In this document: in pieces, positions 22,121 to 33,170 of the stretch
How the letters are laid out: each line of letters starts with the position of its first letter
Numbering within the stretch: position 1 is the stretch's first letter
Assembly (NCBI GenBank): GCA_024345305.1
Contig: BRON01000006.1
Span: 1,612,001 to 1,676,000 of the forward strand
Reading direction: 5' to 3'
DNA: 64,000 nucleotides
DNA from: Mrakia gelida
Taxonomy: Eukaryota; Basidiomycota; Tremellomycetes; Cystofilobasidiales; Mrakiaceae
Made by a program: the position numbers and the translations under genes
The notes under the pieces: model-generated
Told to the model about the DNA's origin: nothing
The model's database searches: none
Seen by the model: only the letters and a program-made list of their open reading frames with translations

Positions 22121-22990
22121 ATGACCTCCTCCTCCTCCCTTCCCTCTCGCAAACCTCTCGTCGGAGCGTCCCTCAAGATGTACTTCGACCCTCTCAAGAC
22201 CAAATCCTACATCCAATCCCTCATCCCCCTCGGAGTGCTCGCTCAATCCCTAGGCATCGAAATCTTTGTCATCCCAGACTTCCTCTCCATCCCTCTCGCT
22301 CAACAGCTCCTCAACCTCCCTCCTACCCTCCCTCCCTCCTCCTCTTCAACCATCGCCTCCCCTCCCACCACCGCCACCACGGACTCAATAGTCTCGTCGT
22401 CCTCTTCCTCCAGCGTCTCCCTCGGCGCCCAAGACTGCTTCTGGTCCGACTCGGGTCCTTACACAGGAGAAATCTCCCCCCTCCATCTCTCCCACTTCGG
22501 CGTCAAGTTCGTCGAGCTAGGCCACGCCGAACGACGTCGTCTCTTCCACGAAAACGACTCCACCGTCGCTCTCAAAGCCGCAGCCGTATGCAAGAACGGA
22601 ATGGTCCCCCTCGTCTGTATAGGAGAACTCCTCAACAACGGCGTCGAAGCAGCAGTGAACGAAGTTCGACCTCAAATCGAATCTTTGCTCGCTGCCATCC
22701 CTTCGGATGCAGAGGTCGTGCTGGCGTACGAGCCGGTTTGGGCGATTGGGAAACCTGAGCCGGCGGGAGCGGAGTATGTGGTTGGGGTGTCGAAGAGGTT
22801 GAGGGAGATTGCGGAGGGGTATTCGGTCGGGGGGGAGAAGAGGACGGGAGGGATAAGGATTTTGTACGGAGGGAGTGCTGGACCTGGGTTGTTCGAGAAG
22901 TTGAAGGACGGGGTGGATGGGTTGTTCTTGGGGAGGTTTGGGCACGATGTAGCGAACTTTGAGGCGGTGATGAGGGAGTTGGTGCTTTAG
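22121..22990 (+). CDS. Triose/tetrulose-phosphate isomerase-like protein
   Basis: One uninterrupted frame of 289 residues starts MTSSSSLPSRKPLVGASLKM. It has the TIM-barrel isomerase landmarks: the active-site Lys in VGASLKMYF, the His in VELGHAERR, and the catalytic Glu in LAYEPVWAIG, then the phosphate loop ILYGGSAGPG and the closing FLGRFGHD. Several elements (the block CFWSDSGPYTGEISPLHLSH, and GxFGHD at the end) look more like the L-erythrulose-1-phosphate isomerase type (bacterial LerI/TpiA2) than housekeeping triose-phosphate isomerase. A Ser/Thr-rich insertion of about 35 residues lies at 95-130. No introns interrupt it, unlike most neighbours. It probably acts in the cytosol on a phosphorylated three- or four-carbon sugar. 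Family membership is secure; the substrate is inferred. Confidence 0.85.
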   Translation: MTSSSSLPSRKPLVGASLKMYFDPLKTKSYIQSLIPLGVLAQSLGIEIFVIPDFLSIPLAQQLLNLPPTLPPSSSSTIASPPTTATTDSIVSSSSSSSVSLGAQDCFWSDSGPYTGEISPLHLSHFGVKFVELGHAERRRLFHENDSTVALKAAAVCKNGMVPLVCIGELLNNGVEAAVNEVRPQIESLLAAIPSDAEVVLAYEPVWAIGKPEPAGAEYVVGVSKRLREIAEGYSVGGEKRTGGIRILYGGSAGPGLFEKLKDGVDGLFLGRFGHDVANFEAVMRELVL

Positions 22991-23344
22991 ATTTGGAACG
23001 ATGGTTCTTGAGGTTTGCGACACGCGTTGGGGACGGGAGGAAAGAGTTCGCTGAAGGGAAAGGTGAGAGGAATGCAAAAGAGGTTTCATCGTACTTTTCC
23101 AGAGGGGAGTTGTGGCGTTGGCGACAGGACGGAGAAAAGGGGAGGGAGTGGAAAAGAGACGCGTCGACCGTCGAGCTCAACTCCAGCCTTGGAATCCGTG
23201 GGGCATCTTGCTGCTTCAAGCAAGAGAGCTACAAGACTGATCACATGTCTAGATTATCTCCGTTGCTACCGTACGAAGTCCACATCCGACGCTCCGAGCT
23301 CGCGTCGCCCATCCTACGACGAAAGACAAACGAATGAACAAAGG
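22991..23344. other. Convergent intergenic region
   Basis: Two genes end toward each other. It holds their 3' ends and possibly a last short exon of the minus-strand gene: a CGTAG acceptor near 23321 would create a split stop codon. Nothing else is recognisable. Confidence 0.35.
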
Positions 23345-24917
23345 TCAGCTTCCTTGAGCGTCTCTTTCCGTTTCTCTCGCGGAGGGCGTGAGAGAGAGAG
23401 ATACCGAGAGAAGGCAGAGCTCACAATTCGAAGCTTCCACAACCGTAACCGTCAGCCTGCTCAACATCCTCTGCACGACCTCGCTCGTGTTCCTCTCCAA
23501 CCTCTCCCACTCGTCCGTCAACTCCTCGAGGATCACCTCCTTCTCGAGCTCGTCGCTCACGAGGACGGTAACGTGGGAGAGTCCGGAGACGGAGAAGCCG
23601 GTGGGGTAGACGGGGAGAGCATAGGGTTCTTCGAAGACTCGGTCGTCGACCTGGAAGGAAAGCAGGAGAGAGCCGCGAGGGGAGGGGAGGAGGGTGTCAG
23701 AACACGAACGCGACGAAGAGTGCGAGAGGACGAGAGCGCACGAGATCTTGAAGAATCCAATCCATCATCCGCTATCGACAAGAAAAGGAGAGAAAGCGAA
23801 GGAGATCAGTCCTCACGCTGGAGTTCGAAAGTCTGACGGACGAGAACCCAAAACGCGTTCGACTCACCTCGAACATCCCATCCCCCACACTCTCCGTAAG
23901 ATCATACGTCACCGTGTAAGGTCTCTGCACCTCCCCCTTCTGCCAGCCAGAGCACGAGAGATGATCCTCAGGGTGGACGTTCCTGAAGACGAGAGAGTCG
24001 AGACGCGTCCAAGAGGCAGGGGCCATCTCGAGGAAGATGGGAGGGAAAGAGCAGGTTTCCATGTCGATGTCGCCCCAGATTCCACCGAGGACTTCAACTT
24101 TGAATTCGATAGGGTTGATGAAGGTGTACAGGGCGGCGCTGGGGAGGAAGGGAAGGAGGGCGATCAAGATTAGCGGGCGTTGCTCAGTTTTCGACGCGAG
24201 GATCGAGTCGCAACCCTTCGAGCCAACGAAGCCCACATCTCCCATGCCTTCGTCTCGAAGAGTTCCCGAGAGGTGGAAATGCTGCTCACAGTGGTCTAGA
24301 AGAAGATCCAGGACGGATGGCGATGGTGAAGACGTCGACATCGAGACCGAGCTCGGACGATCTCCCTGTCCGTTCGACGCTCCTCGCGACCCTGTCGAAC
24401 CGCCCTGGAAGAGCTCGAACTTGGGGACCTTCGGTGGGGATGAAGGTGAGGGCTTTGATTTGCGAGAGGGAGAGGTCGGCCTCGAGGCGAGGCGAGCAGA
24501 TGACGTGTTTCGGGTTGGAAGGGATGGGCTGGAAAGTTGGACAGGGAGGGAGGGAAAACGAGACAGGGAAAGGCTGGCTGTTAGCTCGTCTTCCTCCTTC
24601 TCGGCTGCACGAAGAAGAGAGAGAGTTGAACTCACTGGTCTAGAGCAGAAGAGTTTGTGAAGCTGATCTGCTCCTTCAACGACGACGTGACGGTAGAGGA
24701 GAGGGGACGAGAGGTGAAGGAAGGCGAGAGACGCTTGCGCTGTTCGCGCCAACGTTTGAGGATCACACTGATGAAGAATCAGAGCTTTGAGCTCGGTGGG
24801 TAGGTAAGGGAGAGGTGAAGGAGAAGGCGATGGGGAGGGCGAGAGGTAAGCTGAGGAGATCATCGTTGTGGGACGGGGTGACGGTTGAAGGGAGGGAAGA
24901 AGAAAGGAGAAAGGCAT
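23345..24917 (-). CDS. F-box-like protein, paralog of the gene at 13.7 kb
   Basis: The N terminus carries Ser-Pro repeats (about residues 18-35) then the F-box-like start YLPTELKALILHQCDPQTLARTAQASLAFLHLSSPLLYRHV when read continuously, parallel to the protein at 13652-14587. A first intron follows LHKLFCSRP. The middle exon gives LLLDHCEQHFHLSG, IEFKVEVLGGIWGDIDME and RLDSLVFRNVHPEDHLSC, ending DGMFE. A small exon RMMDWILQDLVRSRPLALFVAF and a final exon starting VDDRVFEEPYALPVYPTGFS, with a charged helix SDELEKEVILEELTDEWERLE, join in phase. The end is either at 23345 without an intron or at a stop split by a last intron. The role is inferred to be substrate choice for an SCF ligase, and the match to a true F-box is weak. 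Confidence 0.6.
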
Positions 24918-25726
24918 CTGTTCGACTGAAATTAGCGTTCCGAGGCTCCTCCGGAACCGGTCGACAAGATTTTAACGCTGTCAGAACGAAGGCGCAAGAG
25001 GTCGGAAGACCTGGAACGAGGAGCTGTGTCAGTGAAGGCTCTGATGGAGGGTCAAGCAAGAGAGAACGAGCTGAAGAACGGGAGGGACGAACGCGAGCTC
25101 GCCTCTTTCCCTTCCTCACTTGGACCGGAGGAAGATCCTCGCCTAAGAGCCCTCTGACGTTGCTGTCTCGCGATATTCGGCAACAAGATGAGCCGTGGGT
25201 GGCCACATCTCCCGAAGGGGTTCGCTGAAAGCCACAGGGAGGAAGAAGAGGAGGAGGAGGAGAAGGGAGGAAGCGTGGGTTGACTCCGCTCTGTCCCTCC
25301 CCTGCTCTGCTTGACGCCTTTCTCGCCTCGTCCTTTACGAGATCCCATCCAGATGAGTTCCTGTTTACTGCCAGAGAGTCATCGGACTCAGATTCTGAAA
25401 AGAAGAGTGTGAAGATCGTCGTGGTTGGTGTTGAAAAACCGAGTCGGATTTGGACGAAGGGAGAGACGAGGTCGCAAACCCCTTCTTGACGACGAGGAAG
25501 GCTTGTCTTCCATCGCGACCACAAAAGTTGAACTCGTGTACCCTGACTAGGTGACTCGTGTCGTTCGCTTTCGGATCCCAGTGAGTTTCAACGACTTTTC
25601 GAGTCATAGCAACGCCTGTAGCTCCTCGCTTCCCTCGACCCACGCGAGTCCGTTCTGTCCTCTTTTAGTTTCCCTCCGACAGGCTTTTGGATCTCGACCA
25701 CCATCAACCACAAGGATCTTCTCTGC
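24918..25726. promoter_or_regulatory. Divergent region between the F-box-like gene and the ABC transporter
   Basis: About 800 bp separate two divergent genes. The right part contains one protein-like minus-strand ORF (listed separately). No TATA-like box or known motif stands out. Confidence 0.35.
25365..25607 (-). CDS. Small unassigned ORF in the divergent region
   Basis: The minus strand reads MTRKVVETHWDPKANDTSHL followed by VRVHEFNFCGRDGRQAFLVVKKGF, which has an amino-acid composition like real protein, then a Ser-rich tail and a stop. It has no recognised family and no clear intron. It overlaps the 5' side of the ABC transporter gene on the other strand. It may be a small gene, an exon of a longer model, or chance. 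Confidence 0.22.
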   Translation of the reverse strand: MTRKVVETHWDPKANDTSHLVRVHEFNFCGRDGRQAFLVVKKGFATSSLPSSKSDSVFQHQPRRSSHSSFQNLSPMTLWQ

Positions 25727-28700
25727 ATGATGAGTGGCATCGTGTTCCAGGAAACACTCGAGGAAATCTACAGGTCAGTGAGCCAGTTCTCTATCAAAGG
25801 GAAAGCAGAGGAGGAGTGTTGAGCTCGACCTCTCCTTCCCTTCGCGCCCTCCCTCTCGGCTTCCTCCACGTAGCCATGCTGACTCTCTCTTCTGTCCTAC
25901 ACCTCACCAACAGCCTCACGACTACTTCCTCTCCCATCTTGGACTCTAGGTTCATCTTCCCAGCCCTCTCCGTCGTCTCCGTCGTCGCTCTCCTCCTTCA
26001 AGCCGCCTTCGCCCTCTCAGCTGCAAAGTCGCCCAAACCTCCCTTGGATCCCTTCTCTCCCGGCCTCGTTCATCGAAACGGAGGATGGCTCGCCTTGGGA
26101 TGGGGGATTACCCGGTTCCTCGGACTCCTCGCTCTGGTGGGACTGCAGGTGGTCACGGTTTTGGACGGAGAGAAGGGAGGGAAGGTCGTTCAGCTCGCCG
26201 AGCTCGTCTCCTTCGTACGTCGCGTCTCTACCTCTTCCCCCCTCTCTCTACCCCACTTGGATCTTGCTTGACGCGTGATCGAGCTGACTCACCCTCATCG
26301 CTTTAAAACAGTCCTACCTATCTGCCATCTCGCTCGTCTCCATCGTCTCGCCACCCTCCCCGAGCTCGACCCTCTCTCGATCCCTTCGACCCACCCTCGT
26401 CCTCCTACTCCTCTCCTCTTTCTTCGTCTACCTCTGGAGAGACGCCGGGCCTCTTTACTCCTACACCAAGACCAGTCTCGACCCCTGGACCCAGCTCAGC
26501 ACCATCAAGTTCTCACTCCTCGCGGCCGTTTCGATCCTCCCTCCGCTCTGCACTCCTCGGATCTTCGTCCCCGTCTCCCTCGCCTCGCCTACCGTCCCCA
26601 ACGCGGAGGAAACCGCCTCGCCTCTCTCGATCCTCATGTTCGCCTTCGTTGACGCGACGGTCTTCAAGGCTTGGAGGAAACCCACGTCGTTGGATCTCGA
26701 CGATCTTCCCACCATCCTCAGTCGCGACGAGGCCGAGTACCGTGAGTTCCTCGCTTCCAAGGTCTCGAGAGCTTCCGAGGCTCGACAGTCGCAAGGGGCT
26801 GATTGGAGTGGCGAAGATACCGAAGGACGGGAAAGAGAGGACAACGGAAAGCTGATCCTACCCCCTTCTCTTCGACTTGATTTCAATAGTTCGACGAACC
26901 CACATGAAATGGCTCGATCCTCAAAGCCCCACAGCCAAGCGCTCTCTTCTCCTTGCCTTCCTGCGAATATGGTGGAAGGAGTCCATCATCGGAGTCGTTT
27001 GTTCGATCGGATTCACCACCTTCCAGTTCGGAGACATCGTCGGTTCGTCGAAACCCCTCCCCTCCTGCTCTCTCTCGTGCACTGACCCTTCTTCTCACCT
27101 TCGGCGTTTCCAGGAATGAATCAACTCCTCCTCTACGTTCAGGATCCCTCGAACGCGTCCATCCGTCCTTGGGTCTGGGTCTTCTTGATCGGCACGTCGC
27201 CCTTGATCTCCTCGTCGTTCATCTCGCAATTTTGGTACCAAGGGTTCAGGTTCTCTCGTCAGATGGAGTCGCTCATGCTTCAGCTTCTGTTCGAGCACTG
27301 TGAGTCTCTTGTCTCTCTTCTTCCATTCCCCGCGAAAGCTCTTGCTCGGACTGACGCGTCGCCTTCGTTTCTCTTTCGCCCAGCCCTTCGAATCAGAGTC
27401 AACGAGGCACCAGCAGCCAGCTCCGAGCTGAAGGATGGGGAAACCCTCAAGGCCAAGGCCAGTCTCGTGGGGAAGATCAACTCGCTCATGGTTCGTCTTT
27501 CCCGTCGACGTGTCGAACGAGATTGATCGTCAAACTGACCACCTCCTTCTTCAGTCGTCAGACATCGCTCAGGCCGCCCAGTCTCGGATGGGACTTCTCC
27601 TGTACATCGACGTCTTCCTGGATTTTGGTGAGTCGTCTGTTACTGCGGGAAAGGAGGGGTTGGCTGCTTTGGAGGCGGCGGAAGGACTTCGAGGTCTTGC
27701 ACTTCGCGTCCTCACGCCTCGTACTGAGCGATATCCCCCTTGACACTTCCACAGCCCTCGGAGGATACGGTCTGTATCGGCTTCTGGGATGGTCGGCCTT
27801 CGTCGCCATGTTCCTCGCTTGTGAGTGCCGTCGTTTCGCCTTCGACTCTTTCGCGTCGTCTGTTTCTCGTTACTCATGCTTTTTATGCTTTGCTCCTACA
27901 GTCATGGTCCTTCCCGTTACGGCTCAGATCATCAAGCTTCAGTCGAAGCTTCAGAAACAGTTCAAGTCGCTCACCGATGGTGAGTCTTGCTCGAGCTTGC
28001 CCGTTCCACCGTCGACTTTGAACTGACCTTCTCGTCTTCGCTCGTCCAGTTCGAGTCCAGAAGGTTTCCGAAGCCTTGCTCGGTCTCCGAACGACCAAGA
28101 TGCTGGGACTGGAGAGCAAGGTCAAGGCCGATCTCAACGAGTCTCGGTTGAACGAGCTTCAGTGAGTCTTGACTCAAAGTCGTGCGAGGCGAGACGCGTC
28201 CACTGACGGGCTTGACTGCGTCTGAACAGAGTCAACAAGAGGAGTCAATTCGTTTCGTTGGCTGGAAATGTCATCACCTCCGTTCTTCCCAACTTGGTCG
28301 TGATCGTCACTCTCGCTGTCTTCCTCAAGCTCCAAGGCGGGATCCTCGTTCGTTCCGTCCCTCTCCTGTCTCCGTCGTTCGTTCTTCGCTGACCCCGTCC
28401 GATCATCTAATTCGCAGGACGCCGCCACCATCTTTACTGCCATCGGTCTACTTCATCGTTTTTCGAACGCGATCACTGGATTGTGAGTTCTCGAAGAGAG
28501 AAATGAGCCTGCGAGACGAAGGAAGTAAAGCTCGAACGCTCGAGCTCGACTCCGACGCTGACTCTCACGTCCTTTTCCAGCTTCTACGTTCAAGAATTCT
28601 GGATTCAGCCCAAGACTGCCTTGGGGCGACTCGAGGCGTTCCTCAACGACACTCCTCTCATCGACCGAGAGGTTTCTGGAGAGCTCACGCCCGTCGAGGA

Positions 28701-31700
28701 AGAGTGGATCGGCTTCAAGAACGCCGCTTTCACTTGGTACAAGGACCTTCCCGAGGACTCAGAGCTTCACAACTTTAGGCTGGATATCGAGGATCTTCGG
28801 TTCGAGAAGGGAAAGATTGTGAGTAGCCAAATCGCGTCTTTTTTTGTCCTCGAGCGTGCTTTCTGACGCGTCTGTCCTCTTCCCCTCCCTCTTCAGACCG
28901 TTCTTACTGGACCTGTTCGTCTCTCATCCTTCTTCCCCATTGTTTATGAGCGCCTCTTTTCGCTGACCTTTCGTTCGTTCGTTCGTTCGTTCGTTCTACA
29001 GACCGGGGGAGGGAAGACGAGTTTGCTCATGGCGTTGTTGGGCGAGATGCACTACGAGAACAAGGTGAGTGGCTTCCTCGACGCGTCGTTCCTTGTGTCG
29101 TCCGGAATCAATCCGAGATCTGACCGTCTCCCTCTGTTCGTCGCAGCCCGACTCCATCTGCTCGCTGCCTCGCTCTGAGGGCATCGCCTACGTCCACCAG
29201 CAATCGTTCCTTCGAAACCTCTCCGTCAGGGACAACGTTACGTTTGGGGCACCCTTCGACCGAGAGCGATACGACGAAACTCTTCTCGCATGTGGGCTTG
29301 AGCAGGACCTCGCGCTTTTCAAAGCGGGAGATTTAACGGAGGTTGGCGAGAAGGGGATCACTCTCTCGGGAGGTGAGTGCGAACGATCTCCCCTCACTCT
29401 TCTCCTCGCTTCTCGATTGTTGACTCCCTTCTTATCTTCGCTTCGTGTCCACAGGCCAGAAGGCTCGTCTCACTCTAGCGAGAGCGATCTACTCGCCAGC
29501 CAAGACGGTTCTCATCGACGACTGCTTCTCTTCGCTCGACGTTCAAACCTCCAAATGGGTCGTCGAGAAGTGCTTCGCTTCCGATCTCGTGAAGGGACGA
29601 ACTATCATCCTCATCGTGAGTATCATTTGCTTAGCCTCTCTTGTGATATGACTAGAAGAGCTGAACTCCTCTCGTTTTGCTCCGAACGCAGACTCACCAT
29701 CTCTCGCTCGTCCGACCTGTCACCGACTTCCTCGTTCAAATCGAAGGCGGGAGGATCGTCGCCAATGGTCCTGTCGACAAGGTCCTCGCTGCTGAGCCGT
29801 CTCTTCTCGCTGAAGACGAGCTGGAGGTCAAGAAGGAGATCGAGATCGAGGCCATCGGACACGAAGCGACGGACGAGAAGACGCCTGAGGCTCCAGAAGC
29901 CGACGGGCGACTCGCTGTCGAGGAGGAGAAGGCAGCTGGAAAGGTCTCTTTCTCGGTCATGGTCAGTTTCGGTCTTTGGCTCCGGTTCATTCTTTCCTTT
30001 GTTGGCGAGACGCGCTGACATCCGTCCCCGCTCGGTTCCCCAGGCCATTCTCATCAAGAGTTTCGGCTCTTGGCCGTTCTGGGTCACCTACATCGCTCTT
30101 GGAGTCGTCAGGGATCTCGGTGGAACTCTCGAGAACTGGTGAGTTCAGAAGCAGTTGCGGACGGTGGCTCGAGAACGTGGACCAGAACGCGTCTCGACTC
30201 ATCCAACTGACGCGTCTTTCTCCCTCAGGTGGTTCGCCCAATGGTCTCGTCAAGCGCAGATTCACGAGGATCCCAGGGAGGTCAACGTGCCTTAGTGCGT
30301 CGGACGTTCCACTGGCCATTCGTCGAGGAGAGAGAGAGCTCGAACTCATCGCGTGCGTTTCGTTCTTTCCAGCTATCTCGGTATCTACTCGGCCATCGCT
30401 ATGGCTACGATCGGAATCTCAGCCATCTCGCGAACGCTCTGGACCTTCGCTCGATTCAGGTCAGGAAAGGCGATTCACGAGAGACTCCTCGACTCGGTTA
30501 TCGCGTGCACGCTTCGCTTCCTCGATGTCACTCCACAAGTTAGTCCCTCGTTTCCTCAGTTCCTCGTACCTGCAGCATCGGTAGCTGAACTACATCCTGC
30601 GCTTCTCTCCTTTCCAAGGGTCGACTTCTCTCTCGATTCACGAAAGGTCCGTCGTTCCTTCTTCTTCTCGTCTCTGTCCCTCGACGCGCGACTGACTTCG
30701 TTCCCCCTCGATGATCTCAGACGTCCGGGCTTGCGACACGTCTCTTCCCTCCGCCACTCAGCAGGTTCTCACCTACCCTAGCACCCTCATCACTCAGCTC
30801 TTCACCATCGTCGTCCTCGTCCCCATCTTCTCGATCTCCTCCTTTGTCATCGCAGGGCTGGCTGGATTCGTCGCTCATCTTTACCTCACTGCTCAACGCG
30901 CGGTCAAGAGGGAGCAGAGCAACAGGCAGTCCCCCGTCTTCTCTCACTGTACGTGTGTTCTGTCCTTCTGCTCCTCTTCGAGCTCGATCTGACTCTCGCC
31001 TCTCGCTCTCTTCTTGTTTTTAGTCGCCGAGGCTATGGCTGGTGTGGTCTCTATCCGAGCCTTCGGAGCTGAGAACCTGTTCAGAGTCGAGGGAATCACG
31101 CGAGTCAACTCCTACATCCGAGCTTTCAACGCGTTCTCGTCCCTCGTGAGTTTTCGACTTTTTCGTTCTCGACGCGAGGGAAGGACTCGCGAGCTCACCG
31201 ATTCCTCCTCCCTTCCCCAGAATCGATGGTCTGGAGTTCGATTCGACACCCTCAATGCAACTTTCTCTCTTGGATTGACCTCGTACCTCATCTGGGGACC
31301 AGAACATCGAGACGCGTCCTCCATCGGGCTCGTTCTGAGCGTCTCCCTCGGATTCACGCAGGTAAGCCCCTGCATCGCTTGCGTTCGGGTTCGACCTCTC
31401 GTTGGTTGAGCCGGGTAAGACGCCAGAGCGAGGAGTGGTGTGCGAAGGAACGAGGGCGGGGGATGAAGGAAAATGCGCGTCGTCGAGTGCTGACCTCTTT
31501 CTCTTCTTCTCTCCAGAGCATCATGTGGGTCCTGCGAAGCTTCAACGACTGGGAGATTGATCTCGTCTCGGTCGAAAGGATCCAGAACTGTGAGGATTCG
31601 TTCTCTCGTCTTCGCCAGGCCCTCGTCGCTCGAACTCAAAGCTGATCCGTCTCTCCTCGCCAGACGTCGACATCGAACACGAACCCGAGGCAACGCCTTC

Positions 31701-33067
31701 CGGAGAGCCTCCTGCCTACTGGCCGGCTTCTGGAAACCTCGTCGTCGAGGGTCTTTCAGCGAGGTACACCAAGGACGGTCCGAAGGTCCTCGATAACGTT
31801 TCGTTCACTCTCAAAACGGGAGAGAAATGCGCCGTCGTCGGACGGTGAGTTCTCCTCTTCCTTCCTCGCCATGGTTCTGCTGAGATTGATCGCTGATCTT
31901 CCTCTTCCCTTCAGAACTGGCTCGGGAAAGAGTACCCTTGCTCTCTCTCTTCTTCGCCTCATCCCAACGGAGGGAGCTGTCCTGATCGACGGCCTAGAAT
32001 CGTCGAAACTCAACCTGGAGGCTCTTCGTTCCAACGTCACGATCGTAAGTTTTCTAGCCTTCCCCTCACGTCGAAGGCTATCCTGGAGCTAACCACTATG
32101 CCCATCCTTTATCCCCTTAGATCCCTCAAGACCCGACCCTCTTCTCGTTCGTCTCTTCTCGCTCGCTCGCTCCTCCCTGCTCCCTCCCTCCCTCCCTCAA
32201 CTGACGTTCTCCTCGTCTCTCTTTCCTCCAGCGGCGACATTCGAAAGAACATCGACCCTTTCGGATCCTCCGACGACGCGACTCTCAACGACATCCTTCG
32301 ATCCGTCGGTCTCCTCAAAGCTCCCGTCGACCTCGTCGTCGAATCGTCTCCAGGAACTTCAATCTCGGACAGCTCGACCGCCGACACCAAGGTCAAGGGA
32401 GCTCTCAGTCTCGATACCAAGGTCTCTGCTGGTGGCGAAAACTTGAGTCAAGGAACGAGGCAGCTCGTTTCGTACGCTCGAGGTTTGGTTCGAAGGTCGA
32501 AGGTTTGTCGCGTCGCGTCTTTCCCCGTCCTTCGCCTCGCTCGTCACTGACCCTTCTTTCCTTTGCCGCATCCTTCAACTCAGCTGTATATATTCGACGA
32601 AGCGACAGCATCGGTCGATTATGAAACCGACGCTCTCATTCAGCGAACTCTTCGATCCGATATGCAGGATGTTTCCCTGCTCACCATCGCTGTCAGTCCC
32701 TCTTCTTTCCTCCCTTCCTTCCTCAACGTCCGTCTGTCTTCGACTCGTCCGTCTTCCGTCAACTCACACCATCCTCTCCTCCGTGCCTATCGCTCGCAGC
32801 ATCGACTCCTCAGCATCATCGACTACGACAAAGTCCTCGTTCTTTCGGCTGGAAAAGTCGTTCGTCCTTTCCGTTTCGATCTCCTCCTCTTCTCGCATCA
32901 AGCACTAGCTGATGTATCCCCTCATCCCTCCTCTTGTTTCGCAGGTCGAATTCGGTACCCCCGCGGAGCTCCTCAAGATCCCCAAAGGTCACTTCAGATC
33001 GCTCGTCGACGTCTCAAGCGACCGAGAAAAGCTCCTCGAGATCGTGAAGGAGGGCTCGAAGGCTTAG
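25727..33067 (+). CDS. ABCC/MRP-type ABC transporter
   Basis: This full-length ABC exporter is split into roughly 25-30 exons. The start MMSGIVFQETLEEIY joins in phase to LTTTSSPILDSRFIFP. An N-terminal membrane domain (helices in 25930-26560) precedes the first six-helix domain (about 26880-28600). NBD1 has a Walker A split by an intron, TVLTGP then TGGGKTS (about 28904-29020), the signature LSGGQKARLTLARA (about 29360-29480) and a Walker B ending IDDCFSSLD, where the catalytic Glu is Asp. The second membrane domain includes GRLLSRFTK and SATQQVLTY. NBD2 has GRTGSGKSTL, LSQGTRQLVSYARG and IFDEATASVD (with Glu), then a DREKL tail. The degenerate NBD1 and canonical NBD2 are typical of ABCC proteins. 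Members export conjugates or drugs at the vacuolar or plasma membrane; the substrate is not predictable. A run of GTTC repeats lies in one intron at about 28974-28996. Confidence 0.93.
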
Positions 33068-33170
33068 ATGATCCTCGTTCGTCTCCTGTAGACTTTCAGC
33101 GGCGGTAGATTCATAGAGATAGAATGCGAATAGAGTTCATTCATCTGGAGTAACCGAAAACGCGTCGACT
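33068..33170. terminator. Compact convergent 3' region
   Basis: Only about 100 bp separate the ABC transporter stop and the metallopeptidase stop on the opposite strand, so the transcripts probably overlap at their 3' ends. Short A/T-richer patches (TTCATAGAGATAGAATG) are the only candidate processing signals. Confidence 0.35.
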
